Notes: generated by a model not told the origin, from the sequence alone. A DNA stretch of 64,000 nucleotides from Camarhynchus parvulus (GCF_901933205.1 NW_022148919.1:1-64000), one strand, 5' to 3'; positions 41,601-63,200 are shown, counted from the stretch's first letter. A program made the numbers and translations.

Positions 41601-42475
41601 TTTAGGAGCGGGGTTAGGGGCGAGGTTAGGAGCGGGGCTTAGGGGCGAGGTTAGAGCCGGGCTTAGGGGCGGGTTTGGCACCGGGCTCGCCGCCGCTGGC
41701 CGCGCTGAGCCCCGCGGAGCTGCGGCGGTACCGGGCGCTGCGCGGGCGCTGCGCGGGGCCCGCGGGCCGGGCGGAGCTGGCGCGGCTGGAGGAGGAGCTG
41801 CGGCACCTGGAGTTCAAATGCCGGCACCTGCTGCGGGCCCAGCAGCTGGAGCGGCTCCGAGAGCGAGGCCGCCGAGCCTGGCGCGACCCCCGCCCGGGGG
41901 TCGAGGGCCCTTTGGCCGATATCGCCGAAGCTCCGGAACGCGACAGCACCAGCGCCTACAACACCGGCGAGAGCTCCCGCAGCTCCCCGCTCCTGCTGCG
42001 GGCCGGCCTCGGAGCCGCTGCCCCGCCGCCCTCCGGAGCGGCTGCGGGCACCGCTAAAGGGCCCCGGGGAAAGCGGCCCGGCCGGGACCGGCTGCTCAAA
42101 GCTCGGGCCATCAAAATCCTGGAGGAGCGAGGCGGCTCCACCGACGACGACGCGCGCAGCGAGCTGAAAACCGGGCGCTACTGGAGCCGCGAGCAGCGCA
42201 AGCAGCACCTGGCGCGGGCTCGGGAGCAGCGCAGACGCCGGGAGTTGCTGCTCCAGGGGCGGCCCGAGCCGCCGGCGGGGCCCGCAGGGGTCGCGGGTAC
42301 CGTGGGAGGGGTCGCGGAGGTGCCGCCCCCTCCCCAGCACGGGCAGGGGTCGCGGCGGGGGCTGCGCAAGAGGAGCCGGCGCATCCTGGATAACTGGGTG
42401 ACCATCCAGGAGATGATGCTGGCGCAGCACGGGGGGCGCCTGGAGCACCCCCTGCTCTCGGTCACCACCGTGTGA
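32576..42475 (+). CDS. PDZD4: PDZD4 (PDZ domain-containing protein 4), coding span
   Basis: Eight exons match the human protein in order: [14 protein letters not shown] start, [36 protein letters not shown], the PDZ core [20 protein letters not shown] and ILL-type helix ([20 protein letters not shown]), [78 protein letters not shown] and [11 protein letters not shown]. It ends in SVTTV, itself a class I PDZ ligand. Gly2 and the nearby cysteines suggest N-terminal acylation, though this is inference. The family is brain-enriched in mammals and its function is poorly known. Three places do not read cleanly: exon 2 frame, an in-frame TGA in exon 7, and a frame break in exon 8. It lies head-to-tail downstream of L1CAM, as in mammals. 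Confidence 0.93.
32640..33420 (+). repeat. PDZD4 intron 1 array
   Basis: AATGGGGAGGGGGCTGCAGG units, later GGGTCTGGGGGCTCGGGGG. Most are about 40-75 bp apart. Confidence 0.85.
33753..33984 (+). CDS. PDZD4: PDZD4 exon 2 (frame disrupted)
   Basis: It starts VSGKEG, then [19 protein letters not shown]. After a run of C and G homopolymers the match resumes one frame away as [18 protein letters not shown]. The 232-nt length does not fit the flanking phases, so one or two bases are miscounted or mutated in the homopolymers. Confidence 0.85.
33985..35114 (+). repeat. PDZD4 introns 2 and 3 arrays
   Basis: GGGGACACACAGGGACCCCC units occur right after exon 2. Two roughly 180-bp units with AATGAATTTCTTGGGGAGG occur in the next intron. 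The exons between them are listed separately. Confidence 0.75.
34647..34722 (+). CDS. PDZD4: PDZD4 exon 3
   Basis: It reads [20 protein letters not shown] then ELEYE; human has HEYYDPAEFMEGGPQEADR and LDELEYE. The acceptor is CCCCAG and the donor GTGGGG. An alternative internal CAG exists before GATTAT. Confidence 0.88.
35115..35207 (+). CDS. PDZD4: PDZD4 exon 4, PDZ domain start
   Basis: A 93-nt exon reading [20 protein letters not shown] then [17 protein letters not shown] takes the place of the carboxylate-binding loop and the betaB strand. The donor GTCTGC is unusual but begins with GT. Confidence 0.92.
35225..36650 (+). repeat. AT-rich array in PDZD4 intron 4
   Basis: About 1.4 kb of AAATCCTAAATGATACCCC units (17-20 bp), passing into AAAAAATCCTAAAAAATCCC. 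It is a strong local drop in GC and lies directly after the weak GTCTGC donor. Confidence 0.9.
36658..36720 (+). CDS. PDZD4: PDZD4 exon 5, PDZ domain middle
   Basis: A 63-nt exon reading [20 protein letters not shown] then Q, typical of the PDZ G-D-R-I segment. It has a strong CCCCCCCAG acceptor and GTGGGG donor. Confidence 0.95.
36721..38085 (+). repeat. G-rich array in PDZD4 intron 5
   Basis: GGGGGAATTTGGGGGATTTT units with a larger period of about 130-150 bp marked by GCGATTTTGTGACATTTTGG (three or more copies). The strand composition is the mirror image of the previous intron. Confidence 0.88.
38092..38193 (+). CDS. PDZD4: PDZD4 exon 6, PDZ domain end
   Basis: A 102-nt exon reading [20 protein letters not shown], then [14 protein letters not shown]; human has INGVDVQNREEAVAILSQEE. 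Confidence 0.95.
38194..39430 (+). repeat. PDZD4 intron 6 array of roughly 200-250 bp units
   Basis: Units contain GAGCAGCAAAAGTGAAAAAA, ATGGAGCCAAAAATGATTGA and GGGAAATTGGGGAGGGGTCC. At least five diverged copies are present. Confidence 0.88.
39431..39523 (+). CDS. PDZD4: PDZD4 exon 7 (in-frame TGA)
   Basis: It reads [20 protein letters not shown], then ELRGA, followed by TGA at 39506-39508. The human protein continues ELRARK here, so an Arg CGA codon changed to TGA is a simple explanation. The donor GTGAGA follows 15 nt later and the phase fits exon 8. Confidence 0.88.
39524..41100 (+). repeat. Purine-rich AAAATGGGG array in PDZD4 intron 7
   Basis: About 1.4 kb of GGGGAAAATGGGGAAAATGG, nearly free of C, followed by TCAAATGGGTCTGGGGGT units. 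It gives long meaningless frames on both strands (MGKNGKMG repeats). Confidence 0.92.
41217..42475 (+). CDS. PDZD4: PDZD4 exon 8, C-terminal coding region
   Basis: It starts [10 protein letters not shown], then [20 protein letters not shown]. The frame is lost in a stretch of 24-bp repeats (about 41560-41680) and resumes as [16 protein letters not shown]. From there it runs open to SVTTV and the stop. [16 protein letters not shown] is predicted helical. The conserved [17 protein letters not shown] and [20 protein letters not shown] blocks match human. Whether the repeat stretch is coding, intronic or misassembled is unclear. Confidence 0.85.
41560..41680 (+). repeat. 24-bp minisatellite inside PDZD4 exon 8 region
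   Basis: GAGCCGGGCTTAGGGGCGAGG-type units occur about five times. Stops fall in each frame within the block (41640-41642 and 41627-41629 among them), so as given no single frame crosses it. Confidence 0.85.
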
Positions 42476-43756
42476 CACCCCCGGGGGCTTGGGGACATCG
42501 TGGCTGGGGGGTTTGGGGACAGAAAAAATCCTCAAATCCCCCAAAATTCCTCAAATTCCCCCAAAATGTCTCCTTTTCGCGTTAAGGACAAAGCCTCTCC
42601 CGCATCACGCGGCGCTGTCCCCTCCGGGGGTCTCTGTCCCCTCCGGGGGTCTCTGTCCCCTCTCGGGGGTCTCTGTCCCCTCTCGGGGGTCTCTGTCCCC
42701 TCTCGGGGGTGTCTCTGTGTCCCCTTTGTCCCCAACTCCCCCCCCCAAGCACAAGGTGAGGGGGGGTCGCCCCCCCTTGTCCCCCCTCCCCCGTTGTCGT
42801 GTCTGTGGCCGTGCTTAGTTTGGGGTTCTTTAGGGTTTTTTCAGGGTTTTTTTACACTTTTTGTCACTTCCTCCTCCTCCTCCTCCCCCCCCAGGGCTGG
42901 GAGGGTCCCCGGAGGCCGAACCAGCCCTGGACCCCCCCCCCCAAAAAAAACCGAACAAAAAATCCTGGGGTGTTTCCCCTCCCCCACCCCTGTGTGTGTG
43001 TCGGGGGGGGAGGGGCCGCATTTGGGAATTAAGGAAAAACAAGAAAACCTCGTTTTTACTCATTTCACCCCTTTTTGTGCAGCCTCGTGTTTGGGGGAGG
43101 GGCGTGGAAAATCTTGGGGACTCCCAAAAATTGGGGGGTGTGCAAAATTTGGGGCCCACCCCCAAAAAATGCAGGGGACAAAATCTGGGGAACACCCAAA
43201 ACTGGACAGAGGGAAAATGTCCAAATTTTGGGGTCTCTCTGATCGCCCCTGACCCCTCCTGGGGGAGCCCTAAAAACCAAGCAAGCTTTGGGGACCCCCT
43301 GAGCCATCGCAAACCTTTTGGGATCTGCCCCAAGAAGGTTAAAAATAGGGAAAAACGGGAAAAAATGGGGAAAAAATGGGAATTGGGAGGTAAAAAATGA
43401 GGTAAAAATGGGAATTGGGAGGTAAAAAATGGAAACAAAAACCAACCAAGCACGGGGGACTCCCCCTGACCTGTCCCAGACCTTTTGGGATCTGCCCTGG
43501 ACAGGTGAAAAATGGGCAAAAAATGGGAATTGGGGGAGGATAAAAATGAGGTAAAACCAGGAATTGGGCGGGAAAAATCGGAAACAAAAAACCAACCAAG
43601 CTTTGGGGAACCCCCCCTCAAAAAAACCCACAAAGGCCGAACTCTCGGGACTTCCTGGGACTCCCCAAAACCCAACAGGGACAAAACCCAGGGACCCCCC
43701 GACCCCAAATCCCCCCAAAAACCCAAACGGTGCCACCAGGGAAGGAACCAGAACCT
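42476..43756 (+). other. PDZD4 3' flank, convergent with RPL10
   Basis: Five GGGGGTCTCTGTCCCCTC units follow the stop. Then comes C/T-rich and unique sequence, and about 43.1-43.6 kb AAAATGGGAATTGGGAGG units. No AATAAA was found on the plus strand, so the PDZD4 transcript end is not placed. Confidence 0.6.
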
Positions 43757-43762
43757 TTTATT
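43757..43762 (-). promoter_or_regulatory. RPL10: RPL10 poly(A) signal
   Basis: AATAAA on the minus strand, about 87 nt after the stop, giving the short 3' UTR usual for ribosomal-protein genes. Confidence 0.8.
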
Positions 43763-43848
43763 CCACCGAACCCAGCCGGGTTCCTCCCCATCCTCGGGTT
43801 CCCCGCAGATTTTGGGGTTCCCTGTGGATTTTGGGGTTTTTTTGGGGT

Positions 43849-54447
<10,599 letters not shown>

Positions 54448-54588
54448 GGCGGCTCCGGGACCTGCGGGGGGACACAAGGGACGCGTTGGGGACCCCAAAA
54501 AACCCAAATTAACCCCAAAAAAACCCCCAAAAAGCGCCGAATTAACCCCAAAACCCGCCCGGCCCGGCCCGGCCCGCGCTCCCCTCAC

Positions 54589-54623
54589 GCCGCGCTCCGA
54601 CCTCGCCGCGCGCCCGAAAGAGG
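54589..54623 (-). other. RPL10: RPL10 non-coding first exon with 5' TOP tract
   Basis: A 35-nt exon inferred to begin at CCTCTTTCGG, a terminal oligopyrimidine tract typical of ribosomal-protein mRNAs. It ends before GTGAGG. The start lies 28 nt downstream of the TATA-like box. Confidence 0.7.
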
Positions 54624-54643
54624 CCGCGGGCGCCTGCGCGCTG

Positions 54644-54692
54644 CTTTTATAGCGCCCGCCACTTCCGGTCCCGCCCTCGACTTCCGGCGGCG
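54644..54692 (-). promoter_or_regulatory. RPL10: RPL10 core promoter: TATA-like box and two ETS sites
   Basis: CTATAAAAG (54652-54644) lies 28 nt upstream of the TOP start. CCGGAAGT occurs twice just upstream (54668-54661 and 54688-54681). This is the ETS/GABP plus TATA arrangement common in vertebrate ribosomal-protein promoters. Confidence 0.75.
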
Positions 54693-54912
54693 CTCTGGCC
54701 GCCCCGGAGGACTCATGGAGGAGGAGAGGGGGGTGATGGCGGAGAGCGATGGAGGAGCTGAGGGAGAGCGCGGGGCTGCGGGAGCGCGGGGGGCGGGAGG
54801 GGAGCGGGAAAGGAGCGGGGAGAGCGCGGCGGGGCGGCGGGAGGGAGGGGCGGCCATAGAGATGGGCGGAGCCGCTCTGGCGGGCTCGGTGATCATAGAG
54901 AGGAGAGGCGCG

Positions 54913-54981
54913 GCCAATCAGAGCGCTCGGGGGAAGCGGCGCAGGCGCAGTGAGAAGGCTGGGAGGGGCGTTGTGACGTCA
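54913..54981. promoter_or_regulatory. CCAAT box and CRE upstream of RPL10
   Basis: CCAAT (54913-54917; ATTGG on the RPL10 strand) and TGACGTCA (54974-54981), about 290-360 nt upstream of the inferred RPL10 start in a CpG-rich block. They could also serve a divergent transcript, but none is evident. Confidence 0.5.
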
Positions 54982-54989
54982 TCGCGTCT

Positions 54990-55525
54990 TTACGTAGTCC
55001 CGCCTTAATGAAGAAGGCGGAGCTGCCGCGGGGCGATTTGCATACATTTGCATAAAGGAGCGGGGGGGAGGGGCGGGGCTTCTGGGGGACCCCAAAATTC
55101 ACAGGGACCCCCCCGTTTATCCCCCCAATTCCAACCCCCCGCCCCCAAATCTTCGGGGGTGAAATTCCCCAAAAATGGAAGTGACCCCCCCCAGAATGAA
55201 ATCCACCCCCAAAAACCCCAAAAAACCCGAACTGCCCCAAATTAAACCCCCCAAAAAAACCCCAAATACCCCGATTCCTCAGAAACGCCCCCAAACCCCC
55301 CCCAAATTAAACCAAATTAAACCCCCCCAGAAAACCCAAAACCTCTGTAAAAAACCCAACTCCCCCAAAAAATAACAAAAAACCCCACCCCCTCCAAAAT
55401 CCCCCCAAATTAAAGTCACCCAGCCAAAAATCACCCCCAAAAAACCCCAAAAATCCCAAAAACCCCCAAAATTCAACCCCCCCCTCAAAAAAAGCCCCCA
55501 AATCCCAAATGAAGCAGAAGAAGTT
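54990..55525. other. RPL10-FLNA intergenic stretch
   Basis: After the CpG-rich promoter comes A/C-rich sequence (CCCCAAAAAACCCC) up to the FLNA poly(A) signal. EMD, which lies between these genes in mammals, was not seen. Confidence 0.55.
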
Positions 55526-55531
55526 TTTATT
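55526..55531 (-). promoter_or_regulatory. FLNA: FLNA poly(A) signal
   Basis: AATAAA on the minus strand. It is the first such signal after the stop and implies a 3' UTR of about 1.5 kb. Confidence 0.65.
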
Positions 55532-55844
55532 TGGGGGCTGGGGGGGGGGGGATAAAAATTCCAATAAAATAAAAAAAAAAAAACAAAAATGAGAAAAGGG
55601 AAAATGGGGGGACGACGACACCCCAAAACTTCGGGGGGGGGAGGGGGAGCTGTGAGGGGGGGGGAGGGGCCGTGAGGGGGGGGAGGGGCGTGAGGGGGGG
55701 CGGGGACCCCCGGAAATGGGGGAGGTGGGACCCAAAATTGGGGGGAAGGGCTGAAATTGGGGGAGGGACCCCAAAATTGGGGGAGGGACCCCAAAATTGG
55801 GGGGGACTGAAATCGGGGAGGGTCCATTTTGAGCACATTTGAGG

Positions 55845-56930
55845 CCATTTCCCCCACTTTTGGGGACATTTGATGCTGTTTCTCCCGTTTTCGAGGACAT
55901 TTCCCCACTTTTAACCATTTTTGAGAACTTCTGACGACATTTTCCTCCTTTTGGACAATTTTTGAGGACTTTTCTCCATTTTGAGGACATTTCTCCATTT
56001 TCGATGCCATTTTCCCCATTTTCGAGTACATTTGAGGACATTTCCCCATTTTTGAGGACATTTGATGATGCTTTCCCATTTTCGAGGACTTTGATGCCGT
56101 TTTTCCACGTTTTCGAGGACATTTCCCCACTTTTAACCATTTTGAGAACTTCTAATGACATTTTCCCCCCTTTTGGACCATTTCTGATGCCGCTTTCCCA
56201 TTTTTCAGGAGATTTTCCCCAATTTTGAGTACATTTGATGCCATTTTCCCATTTTCAGGACATTTCCCCAATTTCGAGCACATTCGATGCCGTTTTCCCC
56301 ATTTTCGAGGACATTTCTCCATTTTTGAGGACATTTCCCCAATTTTGATGCCATTTCCCCCAGTTTCGAGCACATTCGATGCCATTTCCCCATTTTGAGG
56401 ACATTTCCCCATTTTTGATGCCATTTTCCCCATTTTGAGGACATTTCCCCATTTTCGATGCCATTTCCCCATTTTCGATGCCATTTCCCCCAATTTCGAG
56501 TACATTTGAGGACATTTCCCCATTTTTGAGGACATTTGATGCCATTTCCCCCAATTTCGAGCACATTTGATGCCATTTTTGATGCCATTTTCCCCATTTT
56601 TGATGCCATTTCTCCATTTTCGTTCCCCATTTTCGATGCCATTTCCCCCAATTTCGAGTACATTCGAATGCCATTTCCCCATTTTTGATGCCATTTCCCC
56701 ATTTTTGATGCCATTTCCCCATTTTTGATGCCATTTCCCCCAATTTCGAGCACATTTGATGCCATTTTCGAGGACATTTTCCCCATTTTTGATGCCATTT
56801 CCCCATTTTCGATGCCATTTCCCCAATTTCGAGTACATTCGATGCCATTTGGTACATTTTCCCATTTTGATGCCATTTCCCCATTTTTGATGCCATTTCC
56901 CCCATTTTTGAGCACATTCCCCCAATTTCG
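55845..56930 (-). repeat. Minisatellite inside the FLNA 3' UTR
   Basis: Units of roughly 20-40 bp built from GGGGAAATGGCATCAAAAAT and GGAAATGTCCTCAAAA (minus strand) run for about 1.1 kb between the stop codon and the poly(A) signal. No other AATAAA was seen before it, so it is probably transcribed. Confidence 0.85.
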
Positions 56931-57065
56931 AGCACACCCGACGCCGCTCTCCCCCGCTGCCGACGCCGCTCCCGCCGCTTTCCCCGTTGTTCCCGAGCCC
57001 TCCCGAGGCCGTTTCCCGTTGCTCCCGAGGCCGTTTCTTTGGCGTTTTTGGGGATTTCGGGCGGC

Positions 57066-57253
57066 TCAGGGCACGGTGACGCGGAAGGGGCTGTTGGGCA
57101 CGTGCTGCTCGCCCCACTTGACCACGAGCAGGTACTCGCCGCGCTCGCGCAGCACGTAGGCCACGTTGTACAGCTGGTGGCCCAGGTGCTTCACCACGAT
57201 CTCCTCGCACGGGTTCCTGGGGCCCTGAACGCCCACCAGCAGCATGTTGGTGC
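57066..57253 (-). CDS. FLNA: FLNA last exon, dimerisation repeat 24
   Basis: A 188-nt exon: [20 protein letters not shown], then [39 protein letters not shown] and TGA. It matches the filamin A C-terminus that forms the homodimer. Confidence 0.96.
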
Positions 57254-60200
57254 CTGGGAAAGAAAAAATGGAGTTTTGGGGTTTTTTGGGGGATTTTTGG
57301 GGTTTTTTTGGGGGGATTTTTGGGGGTTTTTTGGGGGGATTTTTGGATTTTTTTTCAGGTTTTTTGGGGGTTTTTTAGGGATTTTGGGGGATTTTTTGGG
57401 GATGTTTTTGGGATTTGGGGGGATTTTTTGGGGATTTTTGGGGGTTCTTTTGGGGATTTTTTTTTGGCTATTTGGGGTTGGGTTTTGGGACCATATCAGA
57501 GTGGTTTTTGGATCATTTTTGAGCCCACTCCAGGGTAGTGTTTCGGTCATTTTGGGCCCATTCCAGGGTGGTTTTTGGATCATTTTTGAGCCCATTCCAG
57601 GATGGTTTTTGGTGCCATTTCAGGGAATTTTGGGGCCATTTCAGGGTGGATTTGAGGCCATCCCAGCAGATTTTTGGGGCCATTCCAGCAGATTTTTGGG
57701 ACCATTTCAGGATGGTTTTTAGGACCATTTCAGGGTAGCTTTTGGGGCCATTCCAGCTCATTTTTGGGCCTATTCCGGGGCAGTTTTTGGGTCATTTTTG
57801 GGCCCATTCCAGCAGATTTTGGGGCCCATTTCAGGGTGGTTTTGAGGCAATTTCAGGGTAGATTTTGGGGCCATTCCAGCTCATTTTGGGGCCCATTCCA
57901 TGGCGGTTTTTGGGTCCATTTCAGGGCGGTTTTTGGGTCATTTTTGGGCCCATCCCACCAGATTTTGGGACTATCCCAGCAGATTTTTTGGGCCCATTTC
58001 AGGATGGTTTTTAGGTCCATTCCAGGGCAGTTTTGGGGTCATTTTTGGGCCCATTCCAGGGTGGTTTTTGGGTCAATTTGGGGCCATTCCAGGGCAGTTT
58101 TTGGGCCCATTCCAGGGCAGTTTTTGGGTCATTTTTGGGCCCATTCCGGGGCAGTTTTTGGGCCCATTCCAGGGCAGTTTTGGGGTCATTTTGGGTCCAT
58201 TCCAGGGCAGTTTTTGGGGTCATTTTTGGGCCCATTCCAGGGCAGTTTTTGGGGTCATTTTTGGGCCCATTCCGGGGCAGTTTTTGGGCCCATTCCAGGG
58301 CGGTTTTGGGGTCATTTTTGGGCCCATTCCGGGGCAGTTTTTGGGCCCATTCCGGGGCAGTTTTGGGGTCATTTTTGGGCCCATTCCAGGGCAGTTTTGG
58401 GGACATTTTTGGGCCCATTCCGGGGCAGTTTTTGGGCCCATTCCGGGGCAGTTTTTGGGTCATTTTTGGGCCCATTCCGGGGCAGTTTTTGGGCCCATTC
58501 CGGGGCAGTTTTTGGGCCCATTCCAAGGCAGTTTTTGGGTCATTTTTGGGCCCATTCCGGGGCAGTTTTTGGGTCATTTTTGGGCCCATTCCAGGGCAGT
58601 TTTGGGGTCATTTTTGGGCCCATTCCAGGGCAGTTTTTGGGGTCATTTTTGGGCCCATTCCAGGGCGTTTTGGGTTTTTGGGCCCATTCCAGGGCGGTTT
58701 TTGGGGTCATTTTTGGGCCCATTCCAGGGCAGATTTTGGGGTCATTTTTGGGCCCATTCCAGGGCAGTTTTTGGGTCATTTTTGGGCCCCTCCTGGGTGA
58801 TTTCTGTGCCACCCACCGGCCTTGCTGCAGTCCACGGTGAAGGAATTCTTCTGGCCCACGAAGCCCTTGGTGAGCCCCAGGCCTTTGGCCACCACCTTGG
58901 AGGCGTCGGAGAATTTGGGGGGTCCCGGGGGGGCCCCGGCGGGGCCGGGGGCGGGGGCGGGGCCCCCGTGGCCCCCCGAGTCCAGCAGCACCGAGGAGCT
59001 CCCGCGGAGGCTGTGGCTGCTCACCAGGCGTGGCCCTAAAAACGGGGGAAAAAAAACCCACAAAAAACCCCAAAATTGGGGCTTGGAACTCAAAAAAATC
59101 CTAGAGGGGGGAAAGGTGGAAGGTTGGGGGTTGAAATGGGAAAAATTCAGGGCGTGGGAGGTGAAAAAATTGGGGTGGGAGAGGAAAAAATGAGGGGTGG
59201 GTGTTGATAGCAGGGGTTGAACTAAAATCCTAAGAATTCACCCCAAAATCCTTCAATGCCCCCCCAAATCTCTCCAAAGCCCCCAAATCCCTCCCGAAAT
59301 CTCCCGCAAACCCTCGCTCCCAAATCCCAAACCTCCCCCAAAACTTCCCCAAGTTGCCCCCAAACCCCCTCAATTCCCCCCAAAACCTCCTTGAACTCCC
59401 CTGTACAGCCCCCAAACCCCCCCAAATCCACATTTAACCCCCCCAAAATCCACATTTATCTCCCCAAAAATCCACATTTAACCCCCCCAAACCCCCTTTA
59501 AGCCCCCTTTAAATGCCTCAAATCCCATTTAAATCCCCTTTAACCCCCCAAATCCCCTTTAACCCCCCAAATCCCATTTAAACCCCATTTTACCCCCCCA
59601 AACCCCCATCCCCACCGCTCACCGGTGACCTTGGCCTTGAACGGGCTCCCCACGATGTGGTGGGGCCCCAAAACCCCCCAAAACCCCCCAAATTCCATTT
59701 AAACCCCATTTCAACCCCCAAAGTCCCCTTTAAACTCCCTTTAACCCCTTTAAATTCCCCTTTAACCCCCCCAAATCCACATTTATCCCCCACATTTAAA
59801 TCCCATTTAAATCCCATTTAAACCCCCTTTAACCCCCCCAAATCCACATTTATCCTCCCCAAACCCCCTTTAAATCCCATTTAAACCCCCTTTAACCCCC
59901 TCAAATCCCCAAAAATCCCATTTAAACCCCATTTGACCCCCTCGAACCCCCCAGACCCCCTTTCCCACCGCTCACCGGTGACCTTGGCCTTGAAGGGGCT
60001 CCCCACAACGGGGTGGGGCCCCAAAACCCCCCAAAAATCCCTTTTAAACCCCCTTTAAACCCCCCTAAACCTCATTTAAACTTCCCCAATTCCACATTTT
60101 AACCCCCAAAATCCCAATTTAACCCCCCCAAACCCCTTTAAACCCCATTTAAACCCCCTTTAACCCCCCAAACCCCTTTAAACCCCCTTCAAATTCCCCT

Positions 60201-63200
60201 TTAACCTGCCCCAAATCCCCTTTAACCCCCCAAACCCCATTTAAATCCCATTTAAATCCCCTTTAAGCCCCCAAAACCCCATTTAACCCCTCCATTCCCG
60301 CCGCTCACCGGTGATCTTGGCCTTGAAGGGGCTCCCCACGATGTGGTGGGGCACCAAAACCCCCCAAAAATCCCTTTTAAACCCCCTTTAAACCCCCAAA
60401 CCCCATTTAACCCCCAAATCCCCATTTAACCCCCCCAAACCCCCTTTAAACCCCCTTTTTAAACCCCCTTTAAACCCCCCAAAGCCCCTTTAAACCCCCT
60501 TTAAATTCCCCTTTAAACCCCCCAAATCCCCTTTAAGCCCCCAAACCCCATTTAAATCCCATTTAAACCCCCCTTTAAGCCCCCAAAACCCCATTTAACC
60601 CCCCCAAACCCCATTTAAACCCCCCAAACCCCTTTAAACCCCCTTTAAATTCCCCTTTACCAATCCCCATTTAACCCCCCCAAACCCCTTTAAACCCCCT
60701 TTAAATTCCCCTTTAAACCCCCAAATCCCATTTAACCCCCAAACCCCTTTTAAACCCCCAAACCCCATTTAAATCCCATTTAAACCCCCTTTAAACCCCC
60801 AAATCCCCATTTAACCCCCCAAACCCCTTTAAACCCCTTTAAATTCCCCTTTAACCCCCCAAATCCCCATTTTAACCCCCCCAAACCCCTTTAAACCCCC
60901 TTTAAATTCCCCTTTAAACCCCCAAATCCCCATTTAACCCCCCAAGCCCCTTTTAAACCCCCCTTTTAAATTCCCCTTTAAGCCCCCAAACCCCCATTTA
61001 ACCCCCCCAAACCCCCTTTAAACCCCCCCAAACCCCATTTAAATCCCATTTAAACCCCCTTTAAACCCCCAAATCCCCATTTAACCCCCCAAACCCCTTT
61101 AAACCCCCTTTAAATTCCCCTTTAAGCCCCCAAAACCCCATTTAACCCCCCAAACCCCCTTTAAACCCCCTTTAAATTCCCCTTTAACCCCCCAAACCCC
61201 TTTTAACCCCCCAAACCCCTTTAAACCCCCTTTAAATTCCCCTTTAACCCCCAAACCCCATTGAACCCCCCCCCAAAGCCCATTTAACCCCTCCATTCCC
61301 AGGACTAACCGGTGATCTTGGCCTTGAAGGGGCTCCCCACGATGTGGTGGGGCCCCCCGGATTTGATGGTGATGAGGTAACTGCCGGGGGCCATGGGCGT
61401 GTAGCTGACGCGGAAGCCCTCGGGGCACTCGTGGCACTCCATGGTCACCTTGGAGGGCCCCTCGATGGTCACAGCCAGAGCTCCTGGGCCAGCCTTGGAC
61501 GTGTTCACCACAAACTCGGCCGGGGAGCCTGAGGGACGCCCCAACATTCACATTTGGAGGGGCCAAACTCCACCGAAATGGGGATTTGAACCCCAAATCC
61601 CACGGGGTTCACGCAGACCCCGCCGAGGAACCTCCAATTCCCCACAGGAATCTCACTGAGAAGCCCCAAATTCCATGGAGATCACCGAGGAAACCCGAAT
61701 TCCACGGGGTTCATCCAGACCCCATTGAAAAACCCCACATCCCATGGAAGGAGGAGTTTGGGACCCCAAATTCCGTGGGGAGGGGATTCAGACCCCACTG
61801 AGGAACCTCAGATCCCCACAGGGTTCATCCAGACCCCAAAATCCCACCATAGAGTATCCCAAAATCAGACCCTACTGAGACCCCCAAATCCCACGGAAGG
61901 AGGAGTTTGAACCCCAAATTCTGTGGGGAAGGGGGTTTAGACCCCACTGAGAACCCCAACATTTCCATTTTATCCCAAATTTCCCATTTTTTCCCCTCAT
62001 ATTTCATACCTGTAGTCCCTCCCTCTAGGCCAGGCCTGTAGGCCGAGAGCAGGCCTAGATCCTTGGCCTGTCCCAGGTCCCTCCCAAATTCCTATTTTTT
62101 TCTCCAAAATTCCCATTTTTCCCCCCAAATTCCCAGTACCTCTGCTTCCTTCCCACTTCCTCATCCCCTAAATTCCCCTTTTTTCACAAAATTCCCATTT
62201 TTCCCCCTCACATTCCATGCCTGTAGTGCTGCCCTCCAGGCCAGGCCTGTAGGCCAGGACCAGGCCCAGATCCACGGCCTGTCCCAGGTCCCTCCCAAAT
62301 TCCCATTTTTACCCAAAAATTCCACACCTGTTCTACCCCCTCCCACTCCCTCACCCTGTAAATTCACATCTTTCCTCAAAATTCCCCATTTTTTCCCTCA
62401 AAATTCCGTACCTGTGCTGCCTCCTTCCGGGCCGGGCCTGTAGGTCGAGACCAGGCCCGGATCCCCGGCCTGTCCCAGATCCCTCCCAAATTCCCATTTT
62501 TTCTCCAAAATTCTCATTTTTCCCCCTCTGTGGTGCTCCCCCACACTCCCTCACACCCTAAATTCCCATTTTTTCCCCCAAATTCCCAATTTTTTCCCTC
62601 AAAATTCCGTACCTGTGGTGCCGCCCTCCAGGCCGGGCCCGTAGGCCGAGACCAGGCCCGGATCCCCAGCCTGGCCTGGCTCCCCCACCCGGACCTTGAA
62701 GGGGCTCCCGGGGATGTGGGAGCCCTCGAACTTGACGTCGATGGAGTAGACGCCGTTCTCCCGCGGGATGAAGCGCACGGCGTATTTGTCTGGGGAAAAT
62801 GGACCCCAAAATTAAACCCGACCCCCCAAAATTATCCCTGAAACTCCAGAGATCCTAAATTCCTGTGGGTGCATTTGTCTGGGGAAAAAGGGACCCCAAA
62901 ATTAAACCTGAACCCCCCAAATTATCCCCAAAACCCCAAAATTATCCCTGAAACCCCCAAATTACCCCTGAACCCCTTTTTATGGGAACTGGGCAGATTT
63001 TGGGGTGGAATTTGCCAATTTTTATGGGAACGGAGCAGATTTTTGTGGGAACACCCCATTTTTGGGGGGATTTTTGGGGTGTCCCTCACCTGGGGTGACC
63101 TCGGAGATGTGGCACCACCGAGGAAGTTGGAACAGGGCGGATTTTGGGGTGGAATTTGCCGATTTTGGGGTGAAATTTGCCGATTTTGGGGTGGAATTTG

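Noticed and set aside
55307..57210. Minus-strand MASKMGKWHQKWGN-type repeat proteins
   Set aside because: They lie in the FLNA 3' UTR array, downstream of the true stop.
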